Shown here one piece after another: positions 1 to 5,809 of a stretch of DNA of 7,094 bases (the first letter of the stretch is position 1; each line of letters opens with the position of its first letter). The translations under genes and the position numbers were made by a program. The notes under the pieces are model-generated. The model searched no databases. It worked only from the letters and a program-made list of their open reading frames with translations, and was not told the origin of the DNA. This stretch comes from JBFKUL01 sp041635755 (GTDB taxonomy: Bacteria; Pseudomonadota; Gammaproteobacteria; Burkholderiales; SG8-39), in NCBI GenBank assembly GCA_041635755.1, contig JBFKUL010000154.1, forward strand, positions 1 to 7,094, read 5' to 3'.

Positions 1-2
1 CG

Positions 3-167
3 AGCAACCGCTATCTCACTGCCAAGGTGCGCGCGTTCACCGAGTTTGCGGCGGAGGTCTATCCGCCGGAGGGATGCTGGGAGGAGATTCTGAAGATCGG
101 CGCGAGCCAAGCATCGCGGCCTCGCCCGCGGCGCGCGTCCGGTCGCGCCAACGCCGCGCGCGCGTAA
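3..167 (+). CDS. LysR-family transcriptional regulator, C-terminal fragment (5' truncated by window edge)
   Basis: Only the last 54 codons are present; the DNA-binding helix-turn-helix and most of the effector domain lie left of the window. The readable part begins SNRYLTAKVRAFTEFAAEVY. It matches the closing segment of many LysR-type regulators, where a pattern like 'lpaKVRaFidflae.f' forms the last helix of the periplasmic-binding-protein-like effector domain. It is followed by a basic, Arg/Ala/Ser-rich tail of about 25 residues ending at TAA 165-167. The tail is longer than usual and low in complexity, so the native stop may have been altered. The target genes cannot be deduced from this fragment. 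The next gene to the right is a leftward cyclase, so the two are convergent. The family call rests on about 20 residues and is moderate. Confidence 0.6.
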   Translation, partial: SNRYLTAKVRAFTEFAAEVYPPEGCWEEILKIGASQASRPRPRRASGRANAARA

Positions 168-227
168 CGGCCCGCGCCCCGCCCCGTCGCGCTGGCGCAT
201 CAGCCGGTTCAATCCAATTCGCGTTCC

Positions 228-384
228 GTGTGTCAGGAATCGGCGCGCGGCGCCCCCGAAGTCGAGCGCCTGCTCGCCTACGGCTGCGCGACGTTGATGC
301 ATCTCGTGCCGCTGCACGCGCCGCGCCTGGGAGGAGTGCCCGGACGCGCTCGACGGCATCATCATCCACGAGGAGGCGTCTTAG
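228..384 (+). pseudogene. Frameshifted coding remnant of unknown family
   Basis: From about 228 one frame reads through GAPEVERLLAYGCATLMHLV to HAPR, with almost every codon ending in G or C. At about 326-330 that bias moves to the next frame, which reads WEECPDALDGIIIHEEAS and stops at TAG 382-384. Dropping a single C near 327 would join the two into one open frame of about 50 codons. This pattern is expected of the 3' end of a gene carrying a one-base insertion, whether a real mutation or a sequencing error. No start codon with a convincing ribosome binding site is visible. The amino-acid sequence does not identify a family to me. The frame lies in register with the LysR gene, beyond its TAA, but the content does not look like LysR. 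Confidence 0.35.
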
Positions 385-426
385 GCGCGCGTCTTACCGA
401 TCTCGTTGGTCAACAACCGACGGCGT

Positions 427-448
427 GCGGGGGCAGAATCGCCCCCGC
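427..448. terminator. GC-rich perfect hairpin, possible terminator between convergent genes
   Basis: The arms GCGGGGGC (427-434) and GCCCCCGC (441-448) are exact reverse complements separated by the 6-base loop AGAATC. The hairpin begins 27 bases past the cyclase stop codon, on the side where that leftward transcript would end. It would also face any rightward transcript from the LysR side. Neither strand has a T-run after the stem, so it is not a classical intrinsic terminator. It may act as a transcript-end stabiliser or with Rho. Confidence 0.4.
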
Positions 449-475
449 CGCGCCGTGTGCGCAGGCCGGAACCGA

Positions 476-1528
476 TCAGTAGATTGCGATCGGATTACCC
501 GGCGAGCCGGTGCCGCCCTTGATTTTCAGCGGCGCCCACGTGAACAGGAACTCGTAGGCTTTGTCCGCGACCAGCTGGCTCAGATCGAGATTCTCGATGT
601 TCCAGATGCCGCGCTTGGTCTGCAGCTTGATGTGGCACTCGAACGGCTGCTCGCCTTCGCCAGGCACAGCCTCGACCGCCCACGTATCTGCACCCGTGAG
701 CGCGATCTTGCGCGAGGCGAGATACTCGCACGCCGAAATGCCGAAGCCCGGCTCGCCGGCGTTGAACTGCGCCACGCGGCGCTGCTTTTCGGCGGCATCG
801 AAAGTGTCCCACTTGGACGGATGCCAGAGATCGCCGTGACCGGTGTGCAGGAACACGCAGTCGCCTTCGCCGATCGGCGCGATGCCCTGCCGCTTGACCA
901 TCTCCTGAACGTCCTTGTCGGTGATGATCCCCGGATCGCCGGCTTTTTGCGCAATCGGCAGCGGCTTGCCACCGCGCAGCGCCACCGCGTCGAGCAGCAC
1001 GCCGCGGCAGACGTAGCCGAGCTGGCCGACGTGCTCGACGCCGAGCGAACCCATGCCGTAGGCACTGACGTCCTTGTCGTGCAGGAAGCGGCCGTTGTAG
1101 AAGAACATGCCCTTCGACGTGTTGACGCCGATGTGGCCGGGGCCGTCGAACTGGGTGCCGATCTGGCCGATCTCGGTGGCGACGTACTCGTCGTTGTACA
1201 TCAGCTCCTGCTTGCCGAACGGCCCTCCGGTCGGCAGGCCAGGAATCGTCATGCGCCAGCCGCGCGTGCCGAACGCAGGCGCGTCATGCGCATAAACCTT
1301 GCCAAGTGTCGCGACCTTTCCTTTCTTGACCAGCTTGATGGCTTTGAGCACCGAGGCGGTCGTGCGGCGATTGGCGGCGCCAGCCTTGTCGTCCGGACCC
1401 CATTCGCTCGGTGCCCATTTATCGGTCAGTGGCTCGTCGTTCACCGCCACTGCCGAGGGGCCGTAAGCAACAAGCATCGACGCCGCGCAAGCGATTGTGG
1501 ATAAGCGAAAGACGTTGCTGCGTTTCAT
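476..1528 (-). CDS. Exported cyclase-family hydrolase (PF04199, KynB-like fold)
   Basis: This encodes 350 aa related to the cyclase/kynurenine-formamidase family, metal-dependent hydrolases of amide or lactone-like bonds; the substrate here is unknown. The start is ATG at 1528-1526, because AGGAGG lies 7 bases upstream and the protein then begins with a Sec signal peptide: MKRSN, a hydrophobic core, and a probable cleavage after AVA at residue 28. A longer in-frame start at 1657 would bury that signal. Family marks are IGTQFDGPGH (123-132), CRGVLLDAVAL (174-184), GDCVFLHTG (222-230), an ADTWAVE motif (280-286), NIENLDL (310-316) and the C-terminal GSPGNPIAIY. The family metal motif HxGTHxDxPxH appears as Q122-I-G-T-Q126-F-D128-G-P-G-H132, so both metal-binding histidines are glutamine while Asp and the last His remain. 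The mature protein should be periplasmic. The gene is divergent from the M28 peptidase at 1850. The family is confident; activity and substrate are not. Confidence 0.88.
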   Translation of the reverse strand: MKRSNVFRLSTIACAASMLVAYGPSAVAVNDEPLTDKWAPSEWGPDDKAGAANRRTTASVLKAIKLVKKGKVATLGKVYAHDAPAFGTRGWRMTIPGLPTGGPFGKQELMYNDEYVATEIGQIGTQFDGPGHIGVNTSKGMFFYNGRFLHDKDVSAYGMGSLGVEHVGQLGYVCRGVLLDAVALRGGKPLPIAQKAGDPGIITDKDVQEMVKRQGIAPIGEGDCVFLHTGHGDLWHPSKWDTFDAAEKQRRVAQFNAGEPGFGISACEYLASRKIALTGADTWAVEAVPGEGEQPFECHIKLQTKRGIWNIENLDLSQLVADKAYEFLFTWAPLKIKGGTGSPGNPIAIY

Positions 1529-1849
1529 GGTATTTCCTCCTGGGTTGTTGCAGCCTGCGACCACCGTGCCGCAGGATGCCGTTGTAGCACGACGGCGGCG
1601 AGACGGTAACTTCTGGTTCGCGGGACGAGGCATCATCCATGCTGGACTGTGCGCCAAAACGCATCGAGACCCCAGGCATGTCGCGCGACGCCCTCAATCG
1701 CGCGGACCGAAATCGAGGTCCATTCGATTGAATTACGAAATCTCTTTTCGCGCGCAATGGAGTCCGGTTGAATACGTGAAAGTGCGTACCGCCAGGACAA
1801 CGGTAGGATGCAGTTTCTAGGGCGCAGTCGGCTCGGGTAAGCGGGTAGC
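1529..1849. other. 321-bp divergent intergenic region (cyclase / M28 peptidase)
   Basis: This gap must hold the promoters of both divergent genes. Leftward, a weak sigma-70-like pair TTACCG (1609-1604) and TACAAC (1586-1581) with a 17-base spacer could serve the cyclase, but it matches consensus only 3/6 and 4/6. Rightward, no convincing -35/-10 pair was found ahead of 1850. A short inverted repeat AATCGA-N7-TCGATT lies at 1711-1729 in the most AT-rich part of the gap and could be a regulator site. Open frames across the gap lack family resemblance and lack ribosome binding sites. Confidence 0.45.
1536..1541 (-). promoter_or_regulatory. Strong Shine-Dalgarno AGGAGG for the cyclase gene
   Basis: On the minus strand AGGAGG is followed by 7 bases (AAATACC) and then ATG. 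This full match to the anti-SD sequence decides the start at 1528 over the in-frame ATG at 1657. Confidence 0.85.
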
Positions 1850-2866
1850 ATGGCGTCGAGATCAATTTTGTTGCGCCGCATGGTGTTCTGGCTCTTACTC
1901 GTGGCGGCCGTGGCGTGGCTGCTCTGGATCATGACCGGCGTACCTGGCAGGTCGCACCCGGACGCGCTGGCATCGCTTACCGCGGCCGAGCGCGATGCCG
2001 AATCGAACCTGCGGCGGCACATCGCCGCGATCGGCGCGCGCGAGCACAACCTCGAACGACCGGTGGAACTCGAAGCGGCGGCACGCTATCTGGAGAACGA
2101 GCTCGCCGCGATCGGTTATGCGCCGGGGGCGCAACGTTTCAGCGTCGCGGGGACCGAGGTTCGCAACATCGAGGTCGAACTGCACGGCCAAGGCCGCGCG
2201 AGCGAGATCATCGTCGTCGGCGCGCATTATGACTCGGTCTCGGGCTCGCCCGGCGCGAACGACAATGCGAGCGGCGTCGCGGCCGTGCTCGAGCTCGCGC
2301 GCCTGATGCGGACCGGGGCGGCGGCGCGCACCGTGCGCTTCGTGTTGTTCGTGAACGAGGAGCCGCCGTATTTCAAGAGCGAGGCCATGGGCAGCGTTCA
2401 TTACGCCCGCCGCTCGCGCGAGCGCGGCGAGCAGATCATCGCCATGTTCTCGCTGGAGACCCTGGGTTACTACTCAGATCGTCTCGGAAGCCAGAGCTAT
2501 CCGTTTCCGCTCGGCTTTTTCTACCCGTCGCGGGGCAATTTCGTCGCCTTCGTCTCGAACCTCGGTTCACGCGGTTTGATGCACAAGGCGATCGCTGCCT
2601 TCCGCCGCCACGCGGCGTTTCCCTCGGAAGGCGTGGCGGCGCCGGCCTTCATCCCCGGCGTCGACTGGTCGGACCAGTGGTCGTTCTGGAAGGAGGGCTA
2701 CCCGGCGGTCATGCTCACCGACACTGCGCTTTACCGCTATCCGCATTACCACAGCGCGCAGGACACGCCGGACAAGGTGGACACCGAGCGCCTGGCGCGC
2801 GTCGTGAGCGGACTGCGCGCCGTGCTTGTCGAGCTTGCGGGCGCGGAACAACCCGCGCCGCGCTGA
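1850..2866 (+). CDS. M28-family zinc metallopeptidase with N-terminal membrane anchor
   Basis: This encodes 338 aa. Residues 1-10 are basic (MASRSILLRR) and 11-28 form one hydrophobic segment with no clear cleavage site, so the protein is probably anchored in the inner membrane with its catalytic domain in the periplasm. The M28 fold (about 75-330) carries all the usual co-catalytic zinc positions: H126 in GAHYDS, D138 in GANDNASG, the E170-E171 pair in VNEEPP (general base plus ligand), E203 in SLETLGYY and H301 in HYHSAQDTPD. The ordering and spacing fit aminopeptidases of this family; the exact peptide substrate cannot be read from sequence. ATG 1850 has only a weak upstream purine stretch (GGGTAAGCGGG). 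An alternative ATG at 1880 would begin right at the hydrophobic segment and lose the basic n-region, so 1850 is preferred. Its stop is 22 bases from the convergent stop of the VWA lipoprotein gene. No obvious functional link to neighbours. Confidence 0.88.
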   Translation: MASRSILLRRMVFWLLLVAAVAWLLWIMTGVPGRSHPDALASLTAAERDAESNLRRHIAAIGAREHNLERPVELEAAARYLENELAAIGYAPGAQRFSVAGTEVRNIEVELHGQGRASEIIVVGAHYDSVSGSPGANDNASGVAAVLELARLMRTGAAARTVRFVLFVNEEPPYFKSEAMGSVHYARRSRERGEQIIAMFSLETLGYYSDRLGSQSYPFPLGFFYPSRGNFVAFVSNLGSRGLMHKAIAAFRRHAAFPSEGVAAPAFIPGVDWSDQWSFWKEGYPAVMLTDTALYRYPHYHSAQDTPDKVDTERLARVVSGLRAVLVELAGAEQPAPR

Positions 2867-2888
2867 GCCTGCCGAGTTCCCTGAGCGG

Positions 2889-3554
2889 TTAGCTGTTCGC
2901 GAAGATCGCTTCCAGGCGCTCGATGTCGTTGATCACTTTCCACTCGGCCGCGCCGGCCGCCTGAACGCGCTTCTGCCACGCTTCCAGCCGCCCCAGGTAG
3001 CGACGGGGGTCGATGTTGTCGGTGTTGAGCTTGGTCACGTTGACCGCGACGATCCGGATGTTGTCGAGCCGGATCGGGAAGTCGCGCACCGTCACCTTGT
3101 CGAGCTCTTCCTGCATGTCGGAGAAGATGATGATGGTCTTCTTGCCGGCGCCCGTCTCGTTCAGGAACTCCGCGCCCTGGATCAGCGCGCCGGTGATGTC
3201 GGTGAACGCGGTGCCGTGAACGGTGCGCAGGAACGCATCGGTCTTCTCGCGAAAGGCGCGCTTCTGCGTATTGGCCTGGCTCGGGCGGGTGTCGAACATC
3301 GCCTTGGCAACGATGTCCTTCTCGCTGAAGCTGCGGTTCTGCACGCGCGCCACGGCAAACGAATCGCCCGGCCGCAAACTACCGAGCAGGTAATTGATGA
3401 CCAGTTGGGCCTTACCCGCCTCTCGGGCATAGGTTCCGGAGCTGTCCACCAGCATGTAGACCGCGTGTGCCTGGCTGCGCGAATCGACGCAGCCCGTGCT
3501 CGCGAGCACAACGCCGAGGATCGCCGCCGAGGTCAGTAGCGTACGCATCATCAT
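2889..3554 (-). CDS. VWA-domain lipoprotein
   Basis: This encodes 221 aa. The start is the first of three tandem ATGs (3554-3546). An SD GAGGA sits 6 bases before it and lies in the 13-base gap after the stop of the upstream gene, so the two are very likely cotranscribed and translationally linked. A short signal peptide runs to ASTGC22; the Cys fits a lipobox with a relaxed -3 residue, and Val-Asp after it gives no plain inner-membrane retention signal. The mature part is one von Willebrand A domain: YMLVDSSGT (33-41) supplies MIDAS D37, S39 and T41; T118 in FTDITGAL is the second MIDAS site; D146 in IIIFSDMQEE is the third. The last about 50 residues hold an aromatic/charged helix (LGRLEAWQKRVQ) and a C-terminal helix. 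VWA domains bind partner proteins through a divalent metal. The obvious candidate partner is the membrane protein encoded just upstream. No specific family name is recognised. Confidence 0.8.
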   Translation of the reverse strand: MMMRTLLTSAAILGVVLASTGCVDSRSQAHAVYMLVDSSGTYAREAGKAQLVINYLLGSLRPGDSFAVARVQNRSFSEKDIVAKAMFDTRPSQANTQKRAFREKTDAFLRTVHGTAFTDITGALIQGAEFLNETGAGKKTIIIFSDMQEELDKVTVRDFPIRLDNIRIVAVNVTKLNTDNIDPRRYLGRLEAWQKRVQAAGAAEWKVINDIERLEAIFANS

Positions 3555-3567
3555 GTTCGATCCTCGC

Positions 3568-5028
3568 TCAGGATGGGTGCAGGGTTTTTTCGGTCGGATC
3601 GACCGGACGCGCTTTGGATCCGATCTCGCCGGCACGCAGCGAGCGCACCAGATGCTCGCCGAGCAGGGGCAGCACGATCAGCACGTCGTAGGCGTGCACC
3701 AGAACTCGGGCCGCATGCCGGGTGAGGTTGCCGGCAATGCGCAAAGCGAAGGCCAGCGCGCGCACCACGTTTACGAGCAGCGCGCCGCCCACCGTGCGCG
3801 CGGAGTGGATGAACGACTCGAGCGGCACCGCGACGAAGGCGAGCGCGAGCGGCAGGATGAAGCCCAGGATCATCTGGCCCGCGGTCGGGATGCTGCCGAG
3901 CCAGCCTTCGTTGATTGCCGCGGGTGTCGTGGCAAGCGATTGCAGCAAGGCCTGCTTGTCGGCGATCAGCATGTCGCGCATCAGGGCCAGAGCCGATTCG
4001 ACTCCCGCCAGCGTCAGCAGCAGCACGAGCGAGATCCACACCAGGCGCCGCCGCATGTGGTCATTCAAATTGGCGATGCGCGGGAACAGATGCGTGATGC
4101 GCAGCGACTCCATCAGGAACAGGCCCATCGAGGCCTCGACCAGGATGATCACCAGCGCCGCCACTTCGGAAGTGCGTAGCGAAGGGGTGATGTAGTCGCT
4201 CGCGCCGACCATCTCCGACATCGGCAGGGCGATCAGCTTGAAGTTGACGAACGCGCCGCCGAGCGCCACGGCCATGACCAAGGCGGCGATGGCGAACTGC
4301 GTGAAGGCGGAGTTGGCCAGCGTGTTCTCGGCCTCGTCGCTCTTGGCAGCAATCTCCTTGTAGGTCGCCATCTGCGCGTCCACGGCCGAAGCGGCGTCCT
4401 GCATGCCCGACATGTTCTTGTCGACCTGCTTCATGGTCTTGTCGAGCGAGCGCCAGTAGGGCATGAACCCCTCCAGGATGCTGTGGCGCATCTGGTAGGC
4501 GCGGCGGTATTCGGTCAGCGCACGGTCGTGGATGCGCTCCACCGACTGGCGGATGTCGAGCAGAATCTTCTGCACCACCTCGCCGCCGCCAGTCTTGATC
4601 TTGGCGACCGCGGCCACGGCGTCGACCCAGTCGGGCGGGGGCGGCGGCACCTCGCCGCATTTCTTGTAGTCTTCCTCGACCCGCGTGATCTCCTCGAGCA
4701 GCTTGCGCTGCAGCGTCGGGTAGCCCTGCAGGTCCCGGGTCACCAGAATCCCGAGGCGCTCGAACTCGCGCTCGATGCGCTGGCCGGCTTCGCGCCGGCC
4801 CTGTTCCAGCAGAACGGCTTTGTTGCGCGCGCGCATTTCCTCGGCGACGCCAAACAGCCAGCGCGCGCCGAGGCGCATCGGTCCGCAAATGCCATGACCC
4901 GCCGAGCGCAGCAGCCCGTGCATCGGCGTACGCGCCGCGTAGAGGGCGAGCATCGCGATCAGGACCAGCACCAGGATGGACAGTGCAGCGTTGTCCGGCC
5001 AGATCATCCACATCTTCAGTTCACTCAT
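3568..5028 (-). CDS. Polytopic membrane protein with long cytoplasmic helical region; unknown function
   Basis: This encodes 486 aa and matches no family I recognise. The start is ATG 5028-5026 because AAGGGG lies 5 bases upstream and TM1 follows; the in-frame ATG at 5073 has no SD. Visible layout: TM1 about 13-31; an Arg-rich, helical soluble region about 60-240, split by a P127-P132 run (PPPPPP, followed by DW), whose second half (about 195-240, DKTMKQVDKNMSGMQDAA and on) looks like coiled coil reminiscent of signalling-protein stalks; TM2 about 242-265; TM3 about 286-306; TM4 about 329-349; TM5 about 383-403; then a tail with two hydrophobic or amphipathic helices (412-432, 440-462). By the positive-inside rule the long helical region and the C-terminus are cytoplasmic, with short periplasmic loops at about 268-285 and 350-382. 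There is no catalytic motif, so it is probably a scaffold or channel-like partner of the VWA lipoprotein 13 bases downstream. Confidence 0.75.
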   Translation of the reverse strand: MSELKMWMIWPDNAALSILVLVLIAMLALYAARTPMHGLLRSAGHGICGPMRLGARWLFGVAEEMRARNKAVLLEQGRREAGQRIEREFERLGILVTRDLQGYPTLQRKLLEEITRVEEDYKKCGEVPPPPPDWVDAVAAVAKIKTGGGEVVQKILLDIRQSVERIHDRALTEYRRAYQMRHSILEGFMPYWRSLDKTMKQVDKNMSGMQDAASAVDAQMATYKEIAAKSDEAENTLANSAFTQFAIAALVMAVALGGAFVNFKLIALPMSEMVGASDYITPSLRTSEVAALVIILVEASMGLFLMESLRITHLFPRIANLNDHMRRRLVWISLVLLLTLAGVESALALMRDMLIADKQALLQSLATTPAAINEGWLGSIPTAGQMILGFILPLALAFVAVPLESFIHSARTVGGALLVNVVRALAFALRIAGNLTRHAARVLVHAYDVLIVLPLLGEHLVRSLRAGEIGSKARPVDPTEKTLHPS

Positions 5029-5220
5029 TGGAACCCCTTGGTGTCGCCAAGCGACTCGAACACGATAGACCACGCGCGCGTGGCGCGTTAAACAATGTGA
5101 AGCGCTTTGGGACCTAGTTCTCGCCGCGTGAATCGCATGTCGGCCGGCAACGACGCTTGCGCGCGAGTACTATTGCGCAGTGACACGCAAGTGAGACATT
5201 TCACGCAGCGCGGAACGCAA

Positions 5221-5246
5221 AATCGAAACGACATTTCGTTGCGATT
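5221..5246. promoter_or_regulatory. 26-bp interrupted palindrome, candidate operator
   Basis: AATCG (5221-5225) pairs with CGATT (5242-5246), and AACGA (5227-5231) pairs with TCGTT (5236-5240). One mismatched base lies between the blocks on each side and CATT is at the centre. That gives ten matched positions per half-site with a single mismatch. The right edge overlaps the first two bases of the predicted -35 at 5245, a typical repressor or activator position. The cognate regulator is unknown. Confidence 0.5.
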
Positions 5247-5272
5247 GATGCATACGGCGTGCGGCCTATACG
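5245..5272 (+). promoter_or_regulatory. Predicted sigma-70 promoter for the SnoaL-like gene
   Basis: TTGATG (5245-5250, 4/6 to TTGACA) and TATACG (5267-5272, 4/6 to TATAAT) are separated by 16 bases. A start of transcription near 5279 would leave a leader of about 20 bases containing the SD. This is a prediction by pattern only. Confidence 0.45.
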
Positions 5273-5297
5273 TGCTTGCCTCAGAGAGGAGCTCGAC

Positions 5298-5747
5298 ATG
5301 AAGGAAGCCACTCAGGCTTTTGCGCAACTGCTCGAGCGCATGACGTCAGCGATCTGCGCCGGCGACGCCGAGCGCGCGGCGGCCTGCTTCACGCCGCAGG
5401 GCGTGTACCACGACGGCTTTTACGGCGAGTTCACGGGCCGCGCCGAGATCACGCGCATGGTGCGCGAGTACTTCTATCGGGACGCCCGCGAGTTCACCTG
5501 GCGCGTGCACGACGCGCTCTCGGACGGGCGCTTGGGTTACGCGCGCTATGCGTTTTCCTACGCCTCCAAATTGCCTGGCGCCGAGGGCCGGCGCACCGGC
5601 TTCTCGGGCGTCAGTTGCTGCGAGCTGGAGGGCGGGCTGATCCGTCGCTATGGGGAGATTTTCGAGCGCGCTCCGGTACTTGCGAAGCTCGGGTTCGCCG
5701 AGGCGCGGATCCTCAAGGCGGTGCGGCGCTGGGCCGAGGAAAGCTAG
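5298..5747 (+). CDS. SnoaL/NTF2-like domain protein
   Basis: This encodes 149 aa with no signal peptide, so it should be cytoplasmic. The start is ATG 5298 with AGGAG (5287-5291) 6 bases upstream. The whole chain fits one cone-shaped alpha+beta NTF2-like domain. An N-terminal helix (about 4-30, QAFAQLLERMTSAICAGDAE) leads to FTPQGVYHDGFYGEFTGRAE (31-50), the usual strand-turn plus 'G+.eI' helix of SnoaL-like proteins, then beta strands FTWRVHDAL, LGYARYAFSYAS and GFSGVSCCELEGGLIRRYGEIF. The C-terminal helix 123-147 (RAPVLAKLGFAEARILKAVRRW) carries the typical 'l.qlG...' ending. The fold serves many small-molecule enzymes and ligand-binding proteins (isomerases, hydrolases, dehydratases). H38, D39, Y60 and H71 line up as possible pocket residues but do not define a reaction. 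The stop is 62 bases before imuA; the gap is filled by a long palindrome. Confidence 0.78.
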   Translation: MKEATQAFAQLLERMTSAICAGDAERAAACFTPQGVYHDGFYGEFTGRAEITRMVREYFYRDAREFTWRVHDALSDGRLGYARYAFSYASKLPGAEGRRTGFSGVSCCELEGGLIRRYGEIFERAPVLAKLGFAEARILKAVRRWAEES

Positions 5748-5806
5748 GTCTTGCCAACGGCTGTGATACTGTATAAAAATACAGTATCGCAGTCGTTCGG
5801 CAAGAC
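5748..5806. repeat. 59-bp near-perfect palindrome spanning the SOS operator
   Basis: Left arm 5748-5774 and right arm 5779-5806 flank the loop AAAA (5775-5778). The outer blocks GTCTTGCC (5748-5755) and GGCAAGAC (5799-5806) and the inner blocks GATACTGTAT and ATACAGTATC are perfect. Between them 25 of 27 positions overall are Watson-Crick; the other two are G-T pairs (5760/5793, 5764/5789) that would be wobble pairs in RNA, plus one bulged C at 5798. It starts on the base after the TAG of the SnoaL-like gene and ends three bases before the imuA GTG. No T-run follows, so it is not a classical terminator. Confidence 0.85.
5769..5784. promoter_or_regulatory. LexA box (SOS operator) of imuA-imuB
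   Basis: CTGTATAAAAATACAG matches the CTGT-N8-ACAG LexA site used in beta- and gammaproteobacteria, with an AT-only core. It overlaps a -10-like TATAAA (5772-5777). TTGCCA (5752-5757) resembles a -35 (5/6) but the spacing of about 14 is short, so the exact promoter is uncertain. Position 26 bases before the imuA start fits repression by LexA until DNA damage activates RecA. imuA cassettes are well-known LexA targets. Confidence 0.85.
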
Positions 5807-5809
5807 CCC

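Larger units (their letters stand above)
168..475. other. 308-bp gap between LysR end and cyclase end
   Basis: No intact gene is supported here. The gap contains a short stretch with coding-like third-position G/C bias split over two frames (228-384, listed separately) and a perfect GC-rich hairpin (427-448, listed separately). The remainder is GC-rich and low in complexity (around 125-190), with no recognisable promoter. The two flanking genes converge, so a transcription terminator would be expected here. Confidence 0.5.
5029..5297. other. Divergent intergenic region between membrane-protein operon and SnoaL-like gene
   Basis: These 269 bp separate two divergent transcription units. The right half has lower GC than the genes and contains the promoter and inverted repeat listed separately. 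It also holds near-direct repeats AGTGACAC (5177-5184) and AGTGAGAC (5190-5197), and GTGA-N6-TCAC at 5191-5204. Near the left gene is a 14-bp palindrome CCACGCGCGCGTGG (5070-5083). No convincing leftward sigma-70 promoter was found for the gene starting at 5028. Confidence 0.45.

Noticed and set aside
74..1504. 476-codon open frame on the plus strand
   Set aside because: It runs antisense to the cyclase gene, is rich in Arg/Ala with no family resemblance, and spans the gap with no ribosome binding site. High GC makes such long shadow frames common.
1529..1657. N-terminal extension of the cyclase to ATG 1657
   Set aside because: It would put 43 unrelated residues before a normal signal peptide and would read through a perfect AGGAGG ribosome binding site.
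2867..2888. Possible bidirectional terminator between the convergent peptidase and VWA genes
   Set aside because: The 22-base gap has no inverted repeat or T-run that I can find.
3555..3635. Upstream ATG at 3635 for the VWA lipoprotein
   Set aside because: It would overlap the upstream gene by 68 bases and bury the lipoprotein signal peptide; GAGGA before 3554 marks the true start.
5029..5073. Upstream ATG at 5073 for the membrane protein
   Set aside because: No SD precedes it, whereas AAGGGG sits 5 bases before the ATG at 5028 and TM1 follows directly.
5070..5083. Palindrome CCACGCGCGCGTGG
   Set aside because: It is perfect but made of alternating CG in a GC-rich genome, so it can easily arise by chance; no nearby promoter elements fit it.
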